Part shown: positions 42,927 to 52,700 of the stretch, piece by piece
How the letters are laid out: every line of letters begins with the position of its first letter
Numbering within the stretch: position 1 is the stretch's first letter
Source of the DNA: Desulfovibrio sp.
GTDB taxonomy: Bacteria; Desulfobacterota; Desulfovibrionia; Desulfovibrionales; Desulfovibrionaceae
Direction of reading: 5' to 3'
Length of the DNA stretch: 64,000 nucleotides
NCBI RefSeq assembly: GCF_019424165.1
Contig: NZ_JAHZAA010000001.1
Coordinates: forward strand, 1 to 64,000
Made by a program: the position numbers and the translations under genes
The notes under the pieces: generated by a model
Told to the model about the DNA's origin: nothing
The model's database searches: none
Seen by the model: the letters and a program-made list of their open reading frames with translations, nothing else

Positions 42927-43331
42927 ATGAAAGATCTGGATCAGGTGGAACTGCCCGAAAACATCCGCTACACCAGCGAGCATGTCTGGCTGCGCATGGA
43001 CGGCGAGGCGGCCCTTGTGGGCATCAGCGACTTTGCCCAGGACCAGCTCGGCGAAATAGCCTTTGTGGACCTGCCCGCCGAGGGCGCGCATTTCAAGGCG
43101 GGTGAAGAGTTCGGCACGGTGGAATCCATCAAGTCCGTCAGCCCCCTCTACATGCCTGTTTCCGGCACGGTACGCACCGTAAACAGCGCTCTTGAGGACG
43201 CGCCCACCCTTGTCAATGTGGAGCCGTACACCGAAGGCTGGATGATCTGCATCACCCCCGACAACGCCGATGACGCCACAGCCATGGCAGACGCCGCAAC
43301 CTACCGCGCGCTGCTGGCCGACAACGCATAA
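42927..43331 (+). CDS. gcvH: Lipoyl carrier protein, glycine cleavage H-type
   Basis: 134 residues. H protein carries the lipoyl arm; the modified lysine is Lys69 in GTVESIKSVSPLYMPVSG. It has the typical start RYTSEHVWLRMDGEAALVGISDFAQDQLGEI. AGGAG lies 7 bases upstream and lpd is 60 bases before. No gcvT or gcvP is in the window, so this copy may serve the OsmC/Lpd pair and not glycine cleavage; that is inference. I found no glycine riboswitch before it. Confidence 0.95.
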   Translation: MKDLDQVELPENIRYTSEHVWLRMDGEAALVGISDFAQDQLGEIAFVDLPAEGAHFKAGEEFGTVESIKSVSPLYMPVSGTVRTVNSALEDAPTLVNVEPYTEGWMICITPDNADDATAMADAATYRALLADNA

Positions 43332-43350
43332 AACAGGGCCTGGAGCAGGC

Positions 43351-44379
43351 ATGACGGACGCATCCCTGGCGCTCAGCCATCAGAAAGACCGGGCCTTTGC
43401 CCGCAAGGGCCTGACCGTTGCCGCCATAAACGGCATCTTTTTCAGCCTCGACAGTATGTTGCTGAAAACAGGCCTTGGCGGAAGCCCTTTTTGCGATCCG
43501 CTGCTCTGGCTGCTTGCCCCCCTCTTCGCCGCGGGTTGTCACGATCTCGCTGCCGCCTTTCTTTCCCTGGGTATCAACACTGCCCAGGGAAAACGGCGCG
43601 AGGTCTTCCGCACCCTGCGCAGCAGGCCCGGCCGCTGGTGCATACTGGGAGCGCTTATCGGCGCGCCCCTGGGCATGGGCGGTTTTCTGCTGGCTCTGGC
43701 GCTGGCCGGGCCTGCTTACGCCCTGCCCATCACAACCCTGTACCCCGCCATTGCCGCAGTGCTGGCGCGGGTGTTTCTCAAGGAGCGCATTTCACGGCGC
43801 ACGGGCCTGGGCCTTCTGTGCTGTGTTGCCGGAGCCGCCGTTATAGGCTGCGCCCCGGCAGCGGCTGTGCAGGGCAGCCCCCACCTGTATCTGGGCATCG
43901 CCTTTGCCTTTGTGGCCGCTCTGGGCTGGGCAGCCGAAGGCGTGTGCGCGGCATCGGGCATGGATTTTATTGAACCGGGCGTGGCGCTCAACGTATATCA
44001 GCTTGTTTCCGCTGCCTTGTATTTTTGCCTCATCATCCCTGTGACGGCCGCATGGCTTGTACTACAGGGGCATGGATCCGCCCTGGCAGACATGGCCGCC
44101 CGCGCCATGCACAGCCGTGAACTGTGGTTTTTTTTCGGCGCAGGCTGGCTCGGCTGCCTGTCTTACCGCTGCTGGTACATGGCCATGAACATGATCGGCG
44201 TCAGCCGCGCCATGGCCCTGAACATCACCTATGCCCTGTGGGGCATATTGTTCAGCGTTGTTTTCATGAACGCACTTGTGACAGGGCGGCTGCTGGCAGG
44301 CGCGGGGCTTGTTTTTTGCGGCGTGGTCTTTGTTATACGCAGCCGCCATGAGGGCATTGCCCTGCGCCATGCGGACTGA
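43351..44379 (+). CDS. EamA/DMT-superfamily transporter
   Basis: 342 residues with about ten membrane helices in two EamA-like halves; conserved points include PITTLYPAIAAVLARVFLKERISRRTGLGLLCCVAG and the second-half end ALWGILFSVVFMNALVTGRLLAGAGLVFCGVVFV. It is an exporter or importer of a small metabolite; substrate unknown. ATG 43351 follows GGAG by 6 bases and lies 20 bases after gcvH, so it belongs to the same operon. Confidence 0.87.
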   Translation: MTDASLALSHQKDRAFARKGLTVAAINGIFFSLDSMLLKTGLGGSPFCDPLLWLLAPLFAAGCHDLAAAFLSLGINTAQGKRREVFRTLRSRPGRWCILGALIGAPLGMGGFLLALALAGPAYALPITTLYPAIAAVLARVFLKERISRRTGLGLLCCVAGAAVIGCAPAAAVQGSPHLYLGIAFAFVAALGWAAEGVCAASGMDFIEPGVALNVYQLVSAALYFCLIIPVTAAWLVLQGHGSALADMAARAMHSRELWFFFGAGWLGCLSYRCWYMAMNMIGVSRAMALNITYALWGILFSVVFMNALVTGRLLAGAGLVFCGVVFVIRSRHEGIALRHAD

Positions 44380-44415
44380 TGACGGACAACTTCGCGAAAG
44401 CCGACAGGAAGCCAT

Positions 44416-44691
44416 ATGAACAGACCCCCTGCGCGCACTGTGCGCCTGAATATAGGAGCCATGCTGCTGGACGGCCAGCCCCGGACCGCGGAAGAAATCC
44501 GCTCCGGCCTGGCAGGATTCTACCCCGGCGAACGGCATCTGTGTACCGAAGCCGTAGAACTGCACCTTCAGGCGCTCAGAGCCGTTGGCGTGGTCACCCT
44601 GGCAGAGCCTGCGGATGCTGAAGCCCGGCAAGACCTGACCTATATTCTGAGCGCTGACGGCAAAACACGCGTGCAGCGCAACCTTGAATAA
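44416..44691 (+). CDS. Small winged-helix-like protein, unknown
   Basis: 91 residues. The helix pattern AEEIRSGLAGFYPGERHLCTEAVELHLQALRAVGVVTLAEPADAEARQDLTYILSADG suggests a compact winged-helix fold with a recognition-like segment and a beta wing. No cysteine pair or membrane segment. The ribosome site AGGA is 6 bases upstream, and the gene starts 37 bases after the transporter stop. It is the last gene of the osmC operon; a DNA-binding or protein-binding role is possible but not shown. Confidence 0.65.
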   Translation: MNRPPARTVRLNIGAMLLDGQPRTAEEIRSGLAGFYPGERHLCTEAVELHLQALRAVGVVTLAEPADAEARQDLTYILSADGKTRVQRNLE

Positions 44692-44930
44692 AACCCGCGC
44701 CCAAGCAGCACTGATTGCGGTGCGGGAACAGAATCCTCCGATACCAAAAATTCCCGCTGATGCCCAAAGGGTGCTCAATCCCGGCAGGCATACAGCAGAC
44801 AACGGCAGGGTGCGCAGCACGCACGAACCAGGGCGGCATATCCCGCACAATAAATTCCGGCAGATGTTTTGCCCAAGCCCCAAAGCCCTGCCCGCTTTTT
44901 GTACTTTTAACAATAATTCAACTTTTATGC

Positions 44931-44959
44931 TTGACACCATCAGGCCAAAGGGCTATCTA
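44931..44959 (+). promoter_or_regulatory. Sigma-70-type promoter of the initiator tRNA
   Basis: TTGACA (44931-44936) and TATCTA (44954-44959) with a 17-base spacer, 34 bases before the mature tRNA. The upstream flank is A/T-rich (AACAATAATTCAACTTTT), fitting an UP element. Confidence 0.85.
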
Positions 44960-44993
44960 TCTACTTCGCAACAACATGTTGTTGCAGACGTGT

Positions 44994-45070
<77 letters not shown>

Positions 45071-45078
45071 GATTTTTC

Positions 45079-45113
45079 AAGCCCTTACGGAGACGAGCCG
45101 TAAGGGCTTTTTT
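45079..45113 (+). terminator. Terminator of the tRNA-fMet gene
   Basis: A 12-bp stem AAGCCCTTACGG/CCGTAAGGGCTT with a 7-base loop and six T. Confidence 0.93.
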
Positions 45114-45114
45114 G

Positions 45115-45539
45115 TTTGTCCTGATCGCTGTTGCCTCACGCAGCATGCTTTGCCCCAACCGGCCGTATTTACCGGACTTACAGTTGTTGCGAACCAAGGG
45201 ATGTCAGCACCGTCCCCCCATAAGCCGTATCCGTTAAAAGTGCGCAAGCTGGCAAACAGGCTGCCCGCCCCGCTACGGTCCTTTGGGCCAAACCCGTTAC
45301 CGTTTATGTTCCGAACCCGCCGAGCACCGTCCCCCCCCCATCACCGGCTTGCTTGAAGCAGGGTCACGATAACCCGCTGCGACAGGGTTTTGCCGAGGCG
45401 CCGCACTCCCCCCTGCCCCCTGTGTGTAAACAAAAGCAGGGACAGTTGCATAAAAGCCGGCATAGAAGCACAACCTCTGCGTCCCAGCCACCCCATACGG
45501 CAATGTGGGGTCGCATGCCGGAAACACACGGTTTCGGCA
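45115..45539. other. Noncoding stretch between tRNA-fMet and csoR
   Basis: 425 bases. Several open frames cross it but none has a ribosome site or recognisable content. No direct repeat of the tRNA 3' end was noticed, so it shows no sign of an attachment site. Confidence 0.4.
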
Positions 45540-45567
45540 TTGACGTTATACCCCTGTGGGGTATACT
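45540..45567 (+). promoter_or_regulatory. csoR promoter with embedded CsoR operator
   Basis: TTGACG (45540-45545), 16 bases, TATACT (45562-45567). Between and across them lies the perfect palindrome TATACCCC-TGT-GGGGTATA (45547-45565), a CsoR-type site. Binding would block the promoter; metal-loaded CsoR would release it. This supports autoregulation. Confidence 0.82.
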
Positions 45568-45591
45568 GTCCGAAAAAATGAAGGTGAGAAC

Positions 45592-45867
45592 ATGAGAGAC
45601 TGTATGGACGTCGAAGCTGTTACCAAACGGCTTCGGCGTATTGAAGGCCAGATCAAAGGCATCATAAAGATGGTCGAGAGCGACAAGCCCTGCGAGGACG
45701 TGCTTATCCAGATCGGCGCGGCCAAATCCGCCCTGCATAAAACCGGGCAGGTCGTCCTTGAAGGGCATATGCAGCATTGCGTTCTGGACGCCGCCAAGAA
45801 CGGAAATGAAGCCGAAGTTCTGAAACGCCTGGCAGCGGCCATTGAGCAGTTTTCTAGAATCGTTTGA
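45592..45867 (+). CDS. csoR: CsoR-family metal-responsive repressor
   Basis: 91 residues of the CsoR/RcnR/FrmR all-helical family (RLRRIEGQIKGIIKMVES). The Cu(I) ligand set Cys-His-Cys is present: Cys34 (KPCEDVL), His59 and Cys63 (GHMQHCVLDA), the spacing of M. tuberculosis CsoR. An extra Cys4 lies at the N terminus. ATG 45592 follows GGTGA. The operator sits on its own promoter and a second one lies before the ATPase gene. Cu(I) sensing is most likely. Confidence 0.92.
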   Translation: MRDCMDVEAVTKRLRRIEGQIKGIIKMVESDKPCEDVLIQIGAAKSALHKTGQVVLEGHMQHCVLDAAKNGNEAEVLKRLAAAIEQFSRIV

Positions 45868-45873
45868 TTTTAC

Positions 45874-45905
45874 AATATATGTGGCACTGCCACATATATT
45901 TTTTT
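45874..45905 (+). terminator. csoR terminator
   Basis: A 13-bp stem AATATATGTGGCA / TGCCACATATATT with a one-base loop, then TTTTT. It starts 7 bases after the csoR stop, so the ATPase needs read-through or its own promoter. Confidence 0.88.
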
Positions 45906-45917
45906 GTCCATCTAATA

Positions 45918-45932
45918 TACCCCATAGGGGTA
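45918..45932 (+). promoter_or_regulatory. Second CsoR-type operator, before the ATPase
   Basis: TACCCC-ATA-GGGGTA, the same 4+3+4 core as the csoR operator, 48 bases before the ATPase start and next to the A/T-rich TAGTATATAAG that may hold the -10. Confidence 0.78.
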
Positions 45933-45979
45933 GATAGTATATAAGAGCGGCTGTTTTTATTTCATAAAAGGACAACGTT

Positions 45980-47881
45980 ATGGTGAAAGCTCTCTTCAAC
46001 TGCCTGGCCGGAACACGCATGACCCTGCTGGGGGGCGTATTTTTGGCCGCAAGCCTGCTGATCTGGCTGGGTGATGTCTCCGTGCCGGTGGACCCGGCCT
46101 GGGTTACAGTTTTCATTTGTGGATTTCCCCTGGTTTATCTCGCCCTTTACCGTGTTTTTTTTGAGCGCCGCATTACTTCCGCCCTGCTTATTTCCATCGC
46201 CATGTTCGCATGCATTTATATCGGGGAACTGTTCGCCGCCGGAGAAGTGGCGTTCATCATGGCTCTCGGCGCTCTTCTGGAAGAAAGAACCGTAGAAAAG
46301 GCAAAAAGGGGCATAAAGGATCTCATCGGCCTCTCGCCGTTGCAAGGCCGCAGGCTGGCAGGCTCCGCCGAAACCATGCAGGAAGAAATGGTCGCCATTG
46401 AGGACATCCGTTGCGGCGACCTGTTGCGTGTTTTACCGGGTGAAACCATCCCCGTGGACGGCATTGTCCGTATGGGCAGCACATCCATAGACCAGTCCAC
46501 AATGACCGGAGAATCTCTGCCTGTGGACAAGGGCGTGGGGGATGACGTTTTCAGCGGTACAATCAACCGTTTCGGAGCGATTGATATTGAGGCCGTCAGA
46601 ACCGGAGAGGATTCTTCCCTGCAAAAACTTATCAGCATGGTGCAGAAAGCTGAAAAGAGCAAAGCACCCATGCAGCGCATTGTGGACAAATGGGCCGCAT
46701 GGCTTGTTCCTGCGGCTGTTGCCATTGCCATTGGCGCGTACCTGATCACGGGCGACATCGTACGGGCTGTTACCGTTCTTGTGGTGTTCTGCCCCTGCGC
46801 TCTGGCGCTGGCAACGCCCACGTCCATCATGGCTGCCATTGGCCAGGCCACCAAACAGGGCGTTTTGATCAAATCTGGTGAAGCTCTTGAAAATATGGGC
46901 AAGGTCGACCGCATAGCCTTTGACAAGACCGGAACGCTCACCCACGGCTCACTGGTGGTGAGCGATATCATCTCCTTTCTGCCTGAAAAGACGCCTCATG
47001 ATCTTCTGCGGCTTGTCGCTTCAGCCGAAGCCCTGTCAGAGCATCCGCTTGGCAGGGCCGTCGTGGCTCGGGCCAAAGAAAGCGGCATGGCCCCGGCAAC
47101 ACCGGACGACTTCATCATGACGCCCGGCAAGGGCATCAGCGCCACTGTTGGCGGAGTCGCCGCGCTCATCGGAAATATCGGCTATTTGCAGGACAATGCA
47201 GTGTTTGTGGATGCAACCGCCGCCGCTGCTCTGGCAAACCTGCGCACACAGGGCAAGGCCGTGGTTCTGGTAGCCCTTGATGGCGTCTGCGCCGGTGCAG
47301 TGGCATTTTCTGACACGCTACGAGCCAACGCGCAAAATATGGTAAAAGAACTGCACGCGATGGGGACCGGTACGGTGCTTTTGACTGGCGACCATACGCA
47401 AACGGCAAGCTATTTTTCGCAACAGGCCGGTATTCGCCTTGTCTTCTCTGAACTGCTTCCGGCACAGAAGGTCGAACACATCAAGGCATTGCAGGAACAG
47501 GGCCATGTTGTATGCATGATTGGTGACGGCGTGAATGATGCCCCGGCGCTGAAAACTGCTGATGTCGGCGTGGCAATGGGCTCTATGGGCTGCGACATTG
47601 CCATTGACGCGGCAGACATAGCGCTCATGGGCGACGACATTACAAAAATCCCCTATCTGAAGCGCCTTTCCAACGCCACGATCAGGACCATCAAGTTCAA
47701 CATTTCCCTGTCGATGGCAATCAATTTTGTTGCCATCGGCATGTCGGTCATGGGCTTGCTTAACCCCATAACAGGAGCACTGGTACACAACGCTGGCTCC
47801 GTCCTTGTTGTGCTCAATGCCGCCCGCCTGGGGCAGCAGGCACACAGTATGGCGCGTCCGGGCAATAACACGTCGCAGTAG
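45980..47881 (+). CDS. P1B-type heavy-metal translocating ATPase without N-terminal metal-binding domain
   Basis: 633 residues. It pumps a soft metal ion out of the cytoplasm. Motifs: actuator TGES (MTGESLPVDKG), the metal-channel CPC (VVFCPCALALATPTS, about residue 270), phosphorylated DKTGTLTHG (about 313), SEHPLG nucleotide site and GDGVNDAPAL. It has no HMA or CXXC domain at the N terminus. The last helices read AINFVAIG and HNAGSVLVVLNAARL, not the YN and MxxSS of typical CopA, so metal choice is not certain. CsoR operator and repressor point to copper. AAGGA precedes ATG 45980. Confidence 0.93.
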   Translation: MVKALFNCLAGTRMTLLGGVFLAASLLIWLGDVSVPVDPAWVTVFICGFPLVYLALYRVFFERRITSALLISIAMFACIYIGELFAAGEVAFIMALGALLEERTVEKAKRGIKDLIGLSPLQGRRLAGSAETMQEEMVAIEDIRCGDLLRVLPGETIPVDGIVRMGSTSIDQSTMTGESLPVDKGVGDDVFSGTINRFGAIDIEAVRTGEDSSLQKLISMVQKAEKSKAPMQRIVDKWAAWLVPAAVAIAIGAYLITGDIVRAVTVLVVFCPCALALATPTSIMAAIGQATKQGVLIKSGEALENMGKVDRIAFDKTGTLTHGSLVVSDIISFLPEKTPHDLLRLVASAEALSEHPLGRAVVARAKESGMAPATPDDFIMTPGKGISATVGGVAALIGNIGYLQDNAVFVDATAAAALANLRTQGKAVVLVALDGVCAGAVAFSDTLRANAQNMVKELHAMGTGTVLLTGDHTQTASYFSQQAGIRLVFSELLPAQKVEHIKALQEQGHVVCMIGDGVNDAPALKTADVGVAMGSMGCDIAIDAADIALMGDDITKIPYLKRLSNATIRTIKFNISLSMAINFVAIGMSVMGLLNPITGALVHNAGSVLVVLNAARLGQQAHSMARPGNNTSQ

Positions 47882-48087
47882 TGCAAAAAATGCGCTGAGC
47901 CCGCCAAGGCAAGCCATGTGCCGCAGTGCTCGGCCCTGCATCGCAACAGCCGTAAAAACCGTGCTCCAGACCAATGCAAAAAGGGTGCGCACTGCCCACA
48001 GGGGCAATAGGGCCAAATTATCGCCGTCCGGCGTGTCGGGGCGGGCGGCAATATTTTTCCCTGTACGGCCCTGCCTTCAAAAAAATG

Positions 48088-48142
48088 AAAGGCTTTTCAT
48101 GAAAACATCGCGCTGCGCAATGCCTTCATGAAAAGCCTTTTT
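48088..48142 (+). terminator. Terminator after the ATPase gene
   Basis: A 16-bp stem (AAAGGCTTTTCATGAA and complement) with a 21-base loop that has its own small GC hairpin, ending in TTTTT. It lies 207 bases after the stop; nothing else was seen in 47882-48229. Confidence 0.8.
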
Positions 48143-48229
48143 GCATCTTTTTCCTGTCGCGGCAAATACCCCTTGTGGCCGCCTTCGCGCGCGTTGCCGT
48201 TTCCGGCACACACCCGGATTTTCGCCCTC

Positions 48230-49648
48230 CTACAGGTAAGGAGAGAATATCCAGCAACCCGCATTGCGCAGTTTAACGGGCAGAGACTGTTTTTTCAGGT
48301 CTTCTGCCGTAATTTCCGTGCTCTTGCTGATGATCTTGTCAATATAGCCTGCGACCTCGCCGCAAAAGCTCGTGTTGAATATTTCCATATTCAGTTCAAA
48401 ATTGAGCCGCAGGCTGCGCGTATCCAGGTTGGCCGAGCCGATCTGGCTGTAGTAATAATCGACAGTAAGCAGCTTGGTGTGCGCAAAGGGCGGCGGCTGA
48501 TACCATACGCGCACGCCCGCCTCAAGCAGGGTAGGCAGCAGGCGGAACTGCGCCCAGTGGACGTAAAAGAGGTTGTTTTTAGCCGGAAGCACCACCTGCA
48601 CATCCACGCCGCGCTGGGCCGCGCTGCGCAGGGCAGACACAAAACCGTGCGACGGCAGGAAATAGGGCGTCATTATGCGCACAGACTGACGGGCCGCATT
48701 GATCACGCCGCAGTAAATGTCGTTAAGCACATCGGCTTCGGAACCAGGCCCGTCCATAATGATGCGGCAGCGGCTTTCACCGGCGGGCAGAGTGCTGGCC
48801 GGGGGCAGGGGAGTATACTTGCCTGTGCAGAACCCCCAGTTGAGCAGAAAGGCCCGCCGCAACTGGTCCACAATGGGCCCCTGGCAGTGAAAGTGCACAT
48901 CCTGCACATATTTGGTTTTTCCGGCGGAAATATTGTCATCTGAAATGTTCATGCCGCCGGTAAAGGCTGTGTTGTCGCAAACGAGCATCTTGCGGTGGTT
49001 GCGCAGATTGATGCTGAAATTGGGCGGAAACAGGCGCGGCGGAAGAAACATGGCCACGGTTACTCCACGCTCCGCCAGTTTTTTCCAGGGTTTGCGCCAG
49101 GAGTAAAGCATGCCGATGCCGTCCACCAGCAAGCGCACGTCCACCCCGCGCTCGGCGGCTTCGGCCATGGCATTGCCGAAATCCGTAGCGGTCTTGCCAG
49201 CGTTAAAGATGTAGGTGCAGAGAAAAACCTGCTCCTTGGCTTCGCGTATGGCCTTGAGCATGGCGGGATAAGCTTCGTCGCCATTGTGCAGGGCAGTCAG
49301 GGAGTTGCCCCCGCACAGGTGCTGCTCTGTCAGGCGGCGGCCAATGCGCTCCATGCTGATGATGTACTCGGGTACGTCCTCCGGCGGCAGCTCGGGAAAA
49401 GGAGGGTCGGCGTAGTCCGGCTCAAGGGGCTGCTGCTGGCGCATCATGCGGCTGGCGTGGCTTTCTGCCCTGCTGATGCCGAACGTGGCGTACAGCAGCG
49501 GTCCCACAAGGGGCAACAGCAGGGCCGTTACCGTCCAGCCCAGAGCCGCCCGCGGGTCATGCTTGGTAAGCAGGGCATGGCAGACCGCAATCCAGGACAG
49601 CACATGTACGCCTATGAGAACCAGTGTTTCCAACACTCCGATAATCAT
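48230..49648 (-). CDS. cls: Cardiolipin synthase (phospholipase D family)
   Basis: 472 residues. Condenses two phosphatidylglycerols to cardiolipin at the inner membrane. Two N-terminal membrane helices (residues about 5-60), then two HKD motifs: NHRKMLVCDNTAFTGGMN (about 215-232) and AHTKLLTVDYYYSQIGSANLDTRS (about 395-418). The C terminus ends IFSPYL as in ClsA-type enzymes. ATG 49648 follows AAAGGA by 6 bases. The next gene upstream, the giant signalling protein, ends only 58 bases away, so the two may be co-transcribed. Confidence 0.95.
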   Translation of the reverse strand: MIIGVLETLVLIGVHVLSWIAVCHALLTKHDPRAALGWTVTALLLPLVGPLLYATFGISRAESHASRMMRQQQPLEPDYADPPFPELPPEDVPEYIISMERIGRRLTEQHLCGGNSLTALHNGDEAYPAMLKAIREAKEQVFLCTYIFNAGKTATDFGNAMAEAAERGVDVRLLVDGIGMLYSWRKPWKKLAERGVTVAMFLPPRLFPPNFSINLRNHRKMLVCDNTAFTGGMNISDDNISAGKTKYVQDVHFHCQGPIVDQLRRAFLLNWGFCTGKYTPLPPASTLPAGESRCRIIMDGPGSEADVLNDIYCGVINAARQSVRIMTPYFLPSHGFVSALRSAAQRGVDVQVVLPAKNNLFYVHWAQFRLLPTLLEAGVRVWYQPPPFAHTKLLTVDYYYSQIGSANLDTRSLRLNFELNMEIFNTSFCGEVAGYIDKIISKSTEITAEDLKKQSLPVKLRNAGCWIFSPYL

Positions 49649-49706
49649 TCAGTATCCTTTGCAAATTTTACACGTCAGCCTGTCGCCGTGCATGGCGGCC
49701 AGCACA

Positions 49707-52700
49707 TTACCTGCCCTGATGGTGCGGATTGAGCGCAATGCGGTTGCGCTCCACAGCCACGGCCAGTTCCGGCAGCAGATCGCGCAGGGCGCTCATGTCA
49801 TTGGCCCGGGCGGCGCGTTCCACGCAGCGGGCCATACGCGCCAGCACCCGGAAGCCAAAACCGTCAGATTCATTGGCGATACGGCCTGAAGCCTCTGCCA
49901 CGGCCGGGCAGTTATGCCCCTTGTAGGCCCGTTGCGCATCTTGCATGGCGGCGTCCAGGCGCTCCACCAGGCGTAAAAGCGTTTCGTCCTGCTGGGGCCG
50001 CTGGGCCTGCACAGGCGGCGCGACCGGGGCGGCATATGCGTCAGATGAGGCGGAAGCGACCTGTACGCCAGCCTCGGAAACATCCGCACCAGCCACCGGA
50101 TCGTTGCCGCCAGAGGGCGGTGTGGCCCCTGCGATGAAGTCCACGATGGACGCATCCTCCGCAATATTGCGCCCTGCGGAGGCGGGCCTGAAGCCCGTAT
50201 CACCGCCTTGCGGGCGGGCGGCAGCGGTGCTTCGCCGCGGCTGTTCCTGCGCGTTCTCCACAAGCGGCGGGGTATCGGCCGTGCTGCCCAGCAGCTTGAG
50301 TATCAATCTGCCGGTGGCCGTGCGTGGCATTTCACGCTGGCTCGAAGAAGGCTTGCTGCTCCGGCTTGCGGCAGCAGCGCTCTGCCCCGCAGGCGCATCT
50401 CCCGGCCAGGGGATGGCGCGCCTTTCCGACGCCGCTGGTACCGGCCGGGCAGGCTCGGGCCTTGATTCTTTTATGGCATTTCTGTCTATGGGCATGGGCT
50501 CACCAACCCATTCCCCCGGCCTGGCAAGACTCGGGCTGACATAGCCGCCAGCGGCAGGAGCGGGCAGAGGCGCATCATTTGCCCGGGCAGGGCTGCTCGA
50601 CGACACGGGCGTACCCACGGGCATGGGTTCACCAACCCATTCGTCGCCCCAATCAAGCTTTTCGTGCGGTACTGCATCCACCGGGCCGGGATATGTGGCG
50701 TCCAGATACCCCTCCGGTTTGCGTGCTTCTTCGCTGGAATCTTTTGACGACAGAGCCATGCCTGACGGCATGTCCGTCGCGTGATGGGCTTTTTCTTCGC
50801 CGGGGGCCTCGGTGGGCAGTACGTCAGACAAACCGCCGGACAGACCGGACAGGCCGCCGTTCGCCTCAGCAGAAGCATCGGGGCGCGGCGCATTGACCGG
50901 CCTGAGAACAGCCTCGCCGATCCTGCCCCGAACACTGATAACAGGCTGCCCGGCATGCATGCCGGAACCGCTTACGGCAGCGGCAAGCGTAGTCGCCGCA
51001 GGAACGTCTGCCCCTGTGCTTTCCGCATGTTCGCCGACAGCGGGAACCGAAGAGTCTGCCGCCACAGCGGCTGGCGCGTCGGACTCTTTTTCCGCCGGCA
51101 CGTCATCCTGCTCCCCGGCATCCTGCTGCCCGCCGTTTGCTTCAGCGGGTACAAGTAATTCCGGGGCCTGCACGGAGTCAGTATCTTCAAAAGACGGAGC
51201 CGCGCTGTCATCTGCGGGCAGCGACTGTTCCGCACTGGCAGTACCCTCTGCGGAGGCGGGGACGGAAAGCGCCTCTTTTTGCGGCTCTGCAACTTCTTCC
51301 GGTTCTTCTGGGTTTCCCGGCGCTTCCTGTTCTTCAGGCGCAGAAGTTTGCAGTGTTTCCAACGGCTCTTCTTGCGCCTCCAGGTCGGCGACATCCTGCA
51401 TCATGTCCGGTCCGGTTCCGGCGGCATCCGTTTCCGGCTGCACAGCAATATCCGCAGGGGCTTCGGGTTCTTCTTCCTGATCCGGAACAGCGGAACCGCC
51501 TGTCTCGTGGCCATTGGCCGCGCCTTCGGCTACAGACGGGGCTTCTCCGCCCCACGCGGGGCCTTCCAGCCCGGCAGAGGCAATAAATTCCGCATCACCG
51601 CCGGGCGCGTCAGACGTAGTATCTTCTTCCGGCGCGTCAGCGGGCTGCTCCACAAAAGACGGCGCTGCGGCGTCATCCGCCGCCAGCAGCTCTGCGGGCG
51701 GCACGGCGTCCGTAACGTCATGGCCGCCTGCATGCATTTCCGCCTGCGCGGGCGTGTCCGCAATGCTATCCGCCCCGAACTCCGGTGCATGTTCCGGGGC
51801 AGGCTCCGGCGCGCGTTCCTGTCCGGCGGCAGCGCCGAAAAGATCCGGCACTTCCTGCGCGAGGCGCTGATCAAAGTCAGCCACAGGCTGTTCGGGTACA
51901 GGCGGCACATGCGGCAAAAGCACCCCGGCATCCGCGGCAAGCACGGCTGCATGGGAACCGCCGCTGCTCACCACAGTATCATCCGCCGTACCGGGCGAAG
52001 CCGTCATATTGTCCGTGGCTGTCAGGCCGGGGCTGTCAGCCAACGCCGTGCGGTTTCCGCCCAGTTGGTCGGCAAGGCCCAGAATCTGCGGCAGGGCCGT
52101 GAGGTCGGGCAGACGCGGCGCAGCGTCATTTGGGGCAGCCCACGTCTGATCCGTGCCAAAAAGATCGGGCAGGGGCGCGGAAGGGGCCACCGCCCCCTTT
52201 GCTCCCAGCAGCAGGCCCGCGCTCAGGACGTTTGCAGGGGCAACAGCTTCCGACCCGGCAAGGCCGTCAGAGATATGTACTCCGTCATCAGATGCCTGCC
52301 CGTCATCTGTCTGGGTATCAACGGCGTCGGGCGGGACGGTACGGCTGTCCGCATCCCGCATGGCATCTGGCCCGGCATCCTGCAGGGCATCTGGCACAGC
52401 ATCCGGCCCGGCAATACCCGCCTCTTCCAGAATTTCATGCACAGTGGTCGCGAAAGCGGCTTTGTCAACAGGCTCCAGCAGGGCATGCGTATAGCCGGTG
52501 TCGGCCAGGGCTTCCCACCGGCTGTCGTCAGAGGTGACAGCCAAAGCCTTGCAGAACGGTAAGCCGGCCTCGGCAGCCTGCTGCTTAAACTGCTCAAGCA
52601 TGGTGTATTCCGCAGGGCCGTCCATAGGCGCATGCGCCACAAGCAGCAGGGCGGGATTTTCCCTGTTCAGTTCCAGGGCTTCACGCATGGTGCGGGCCTC

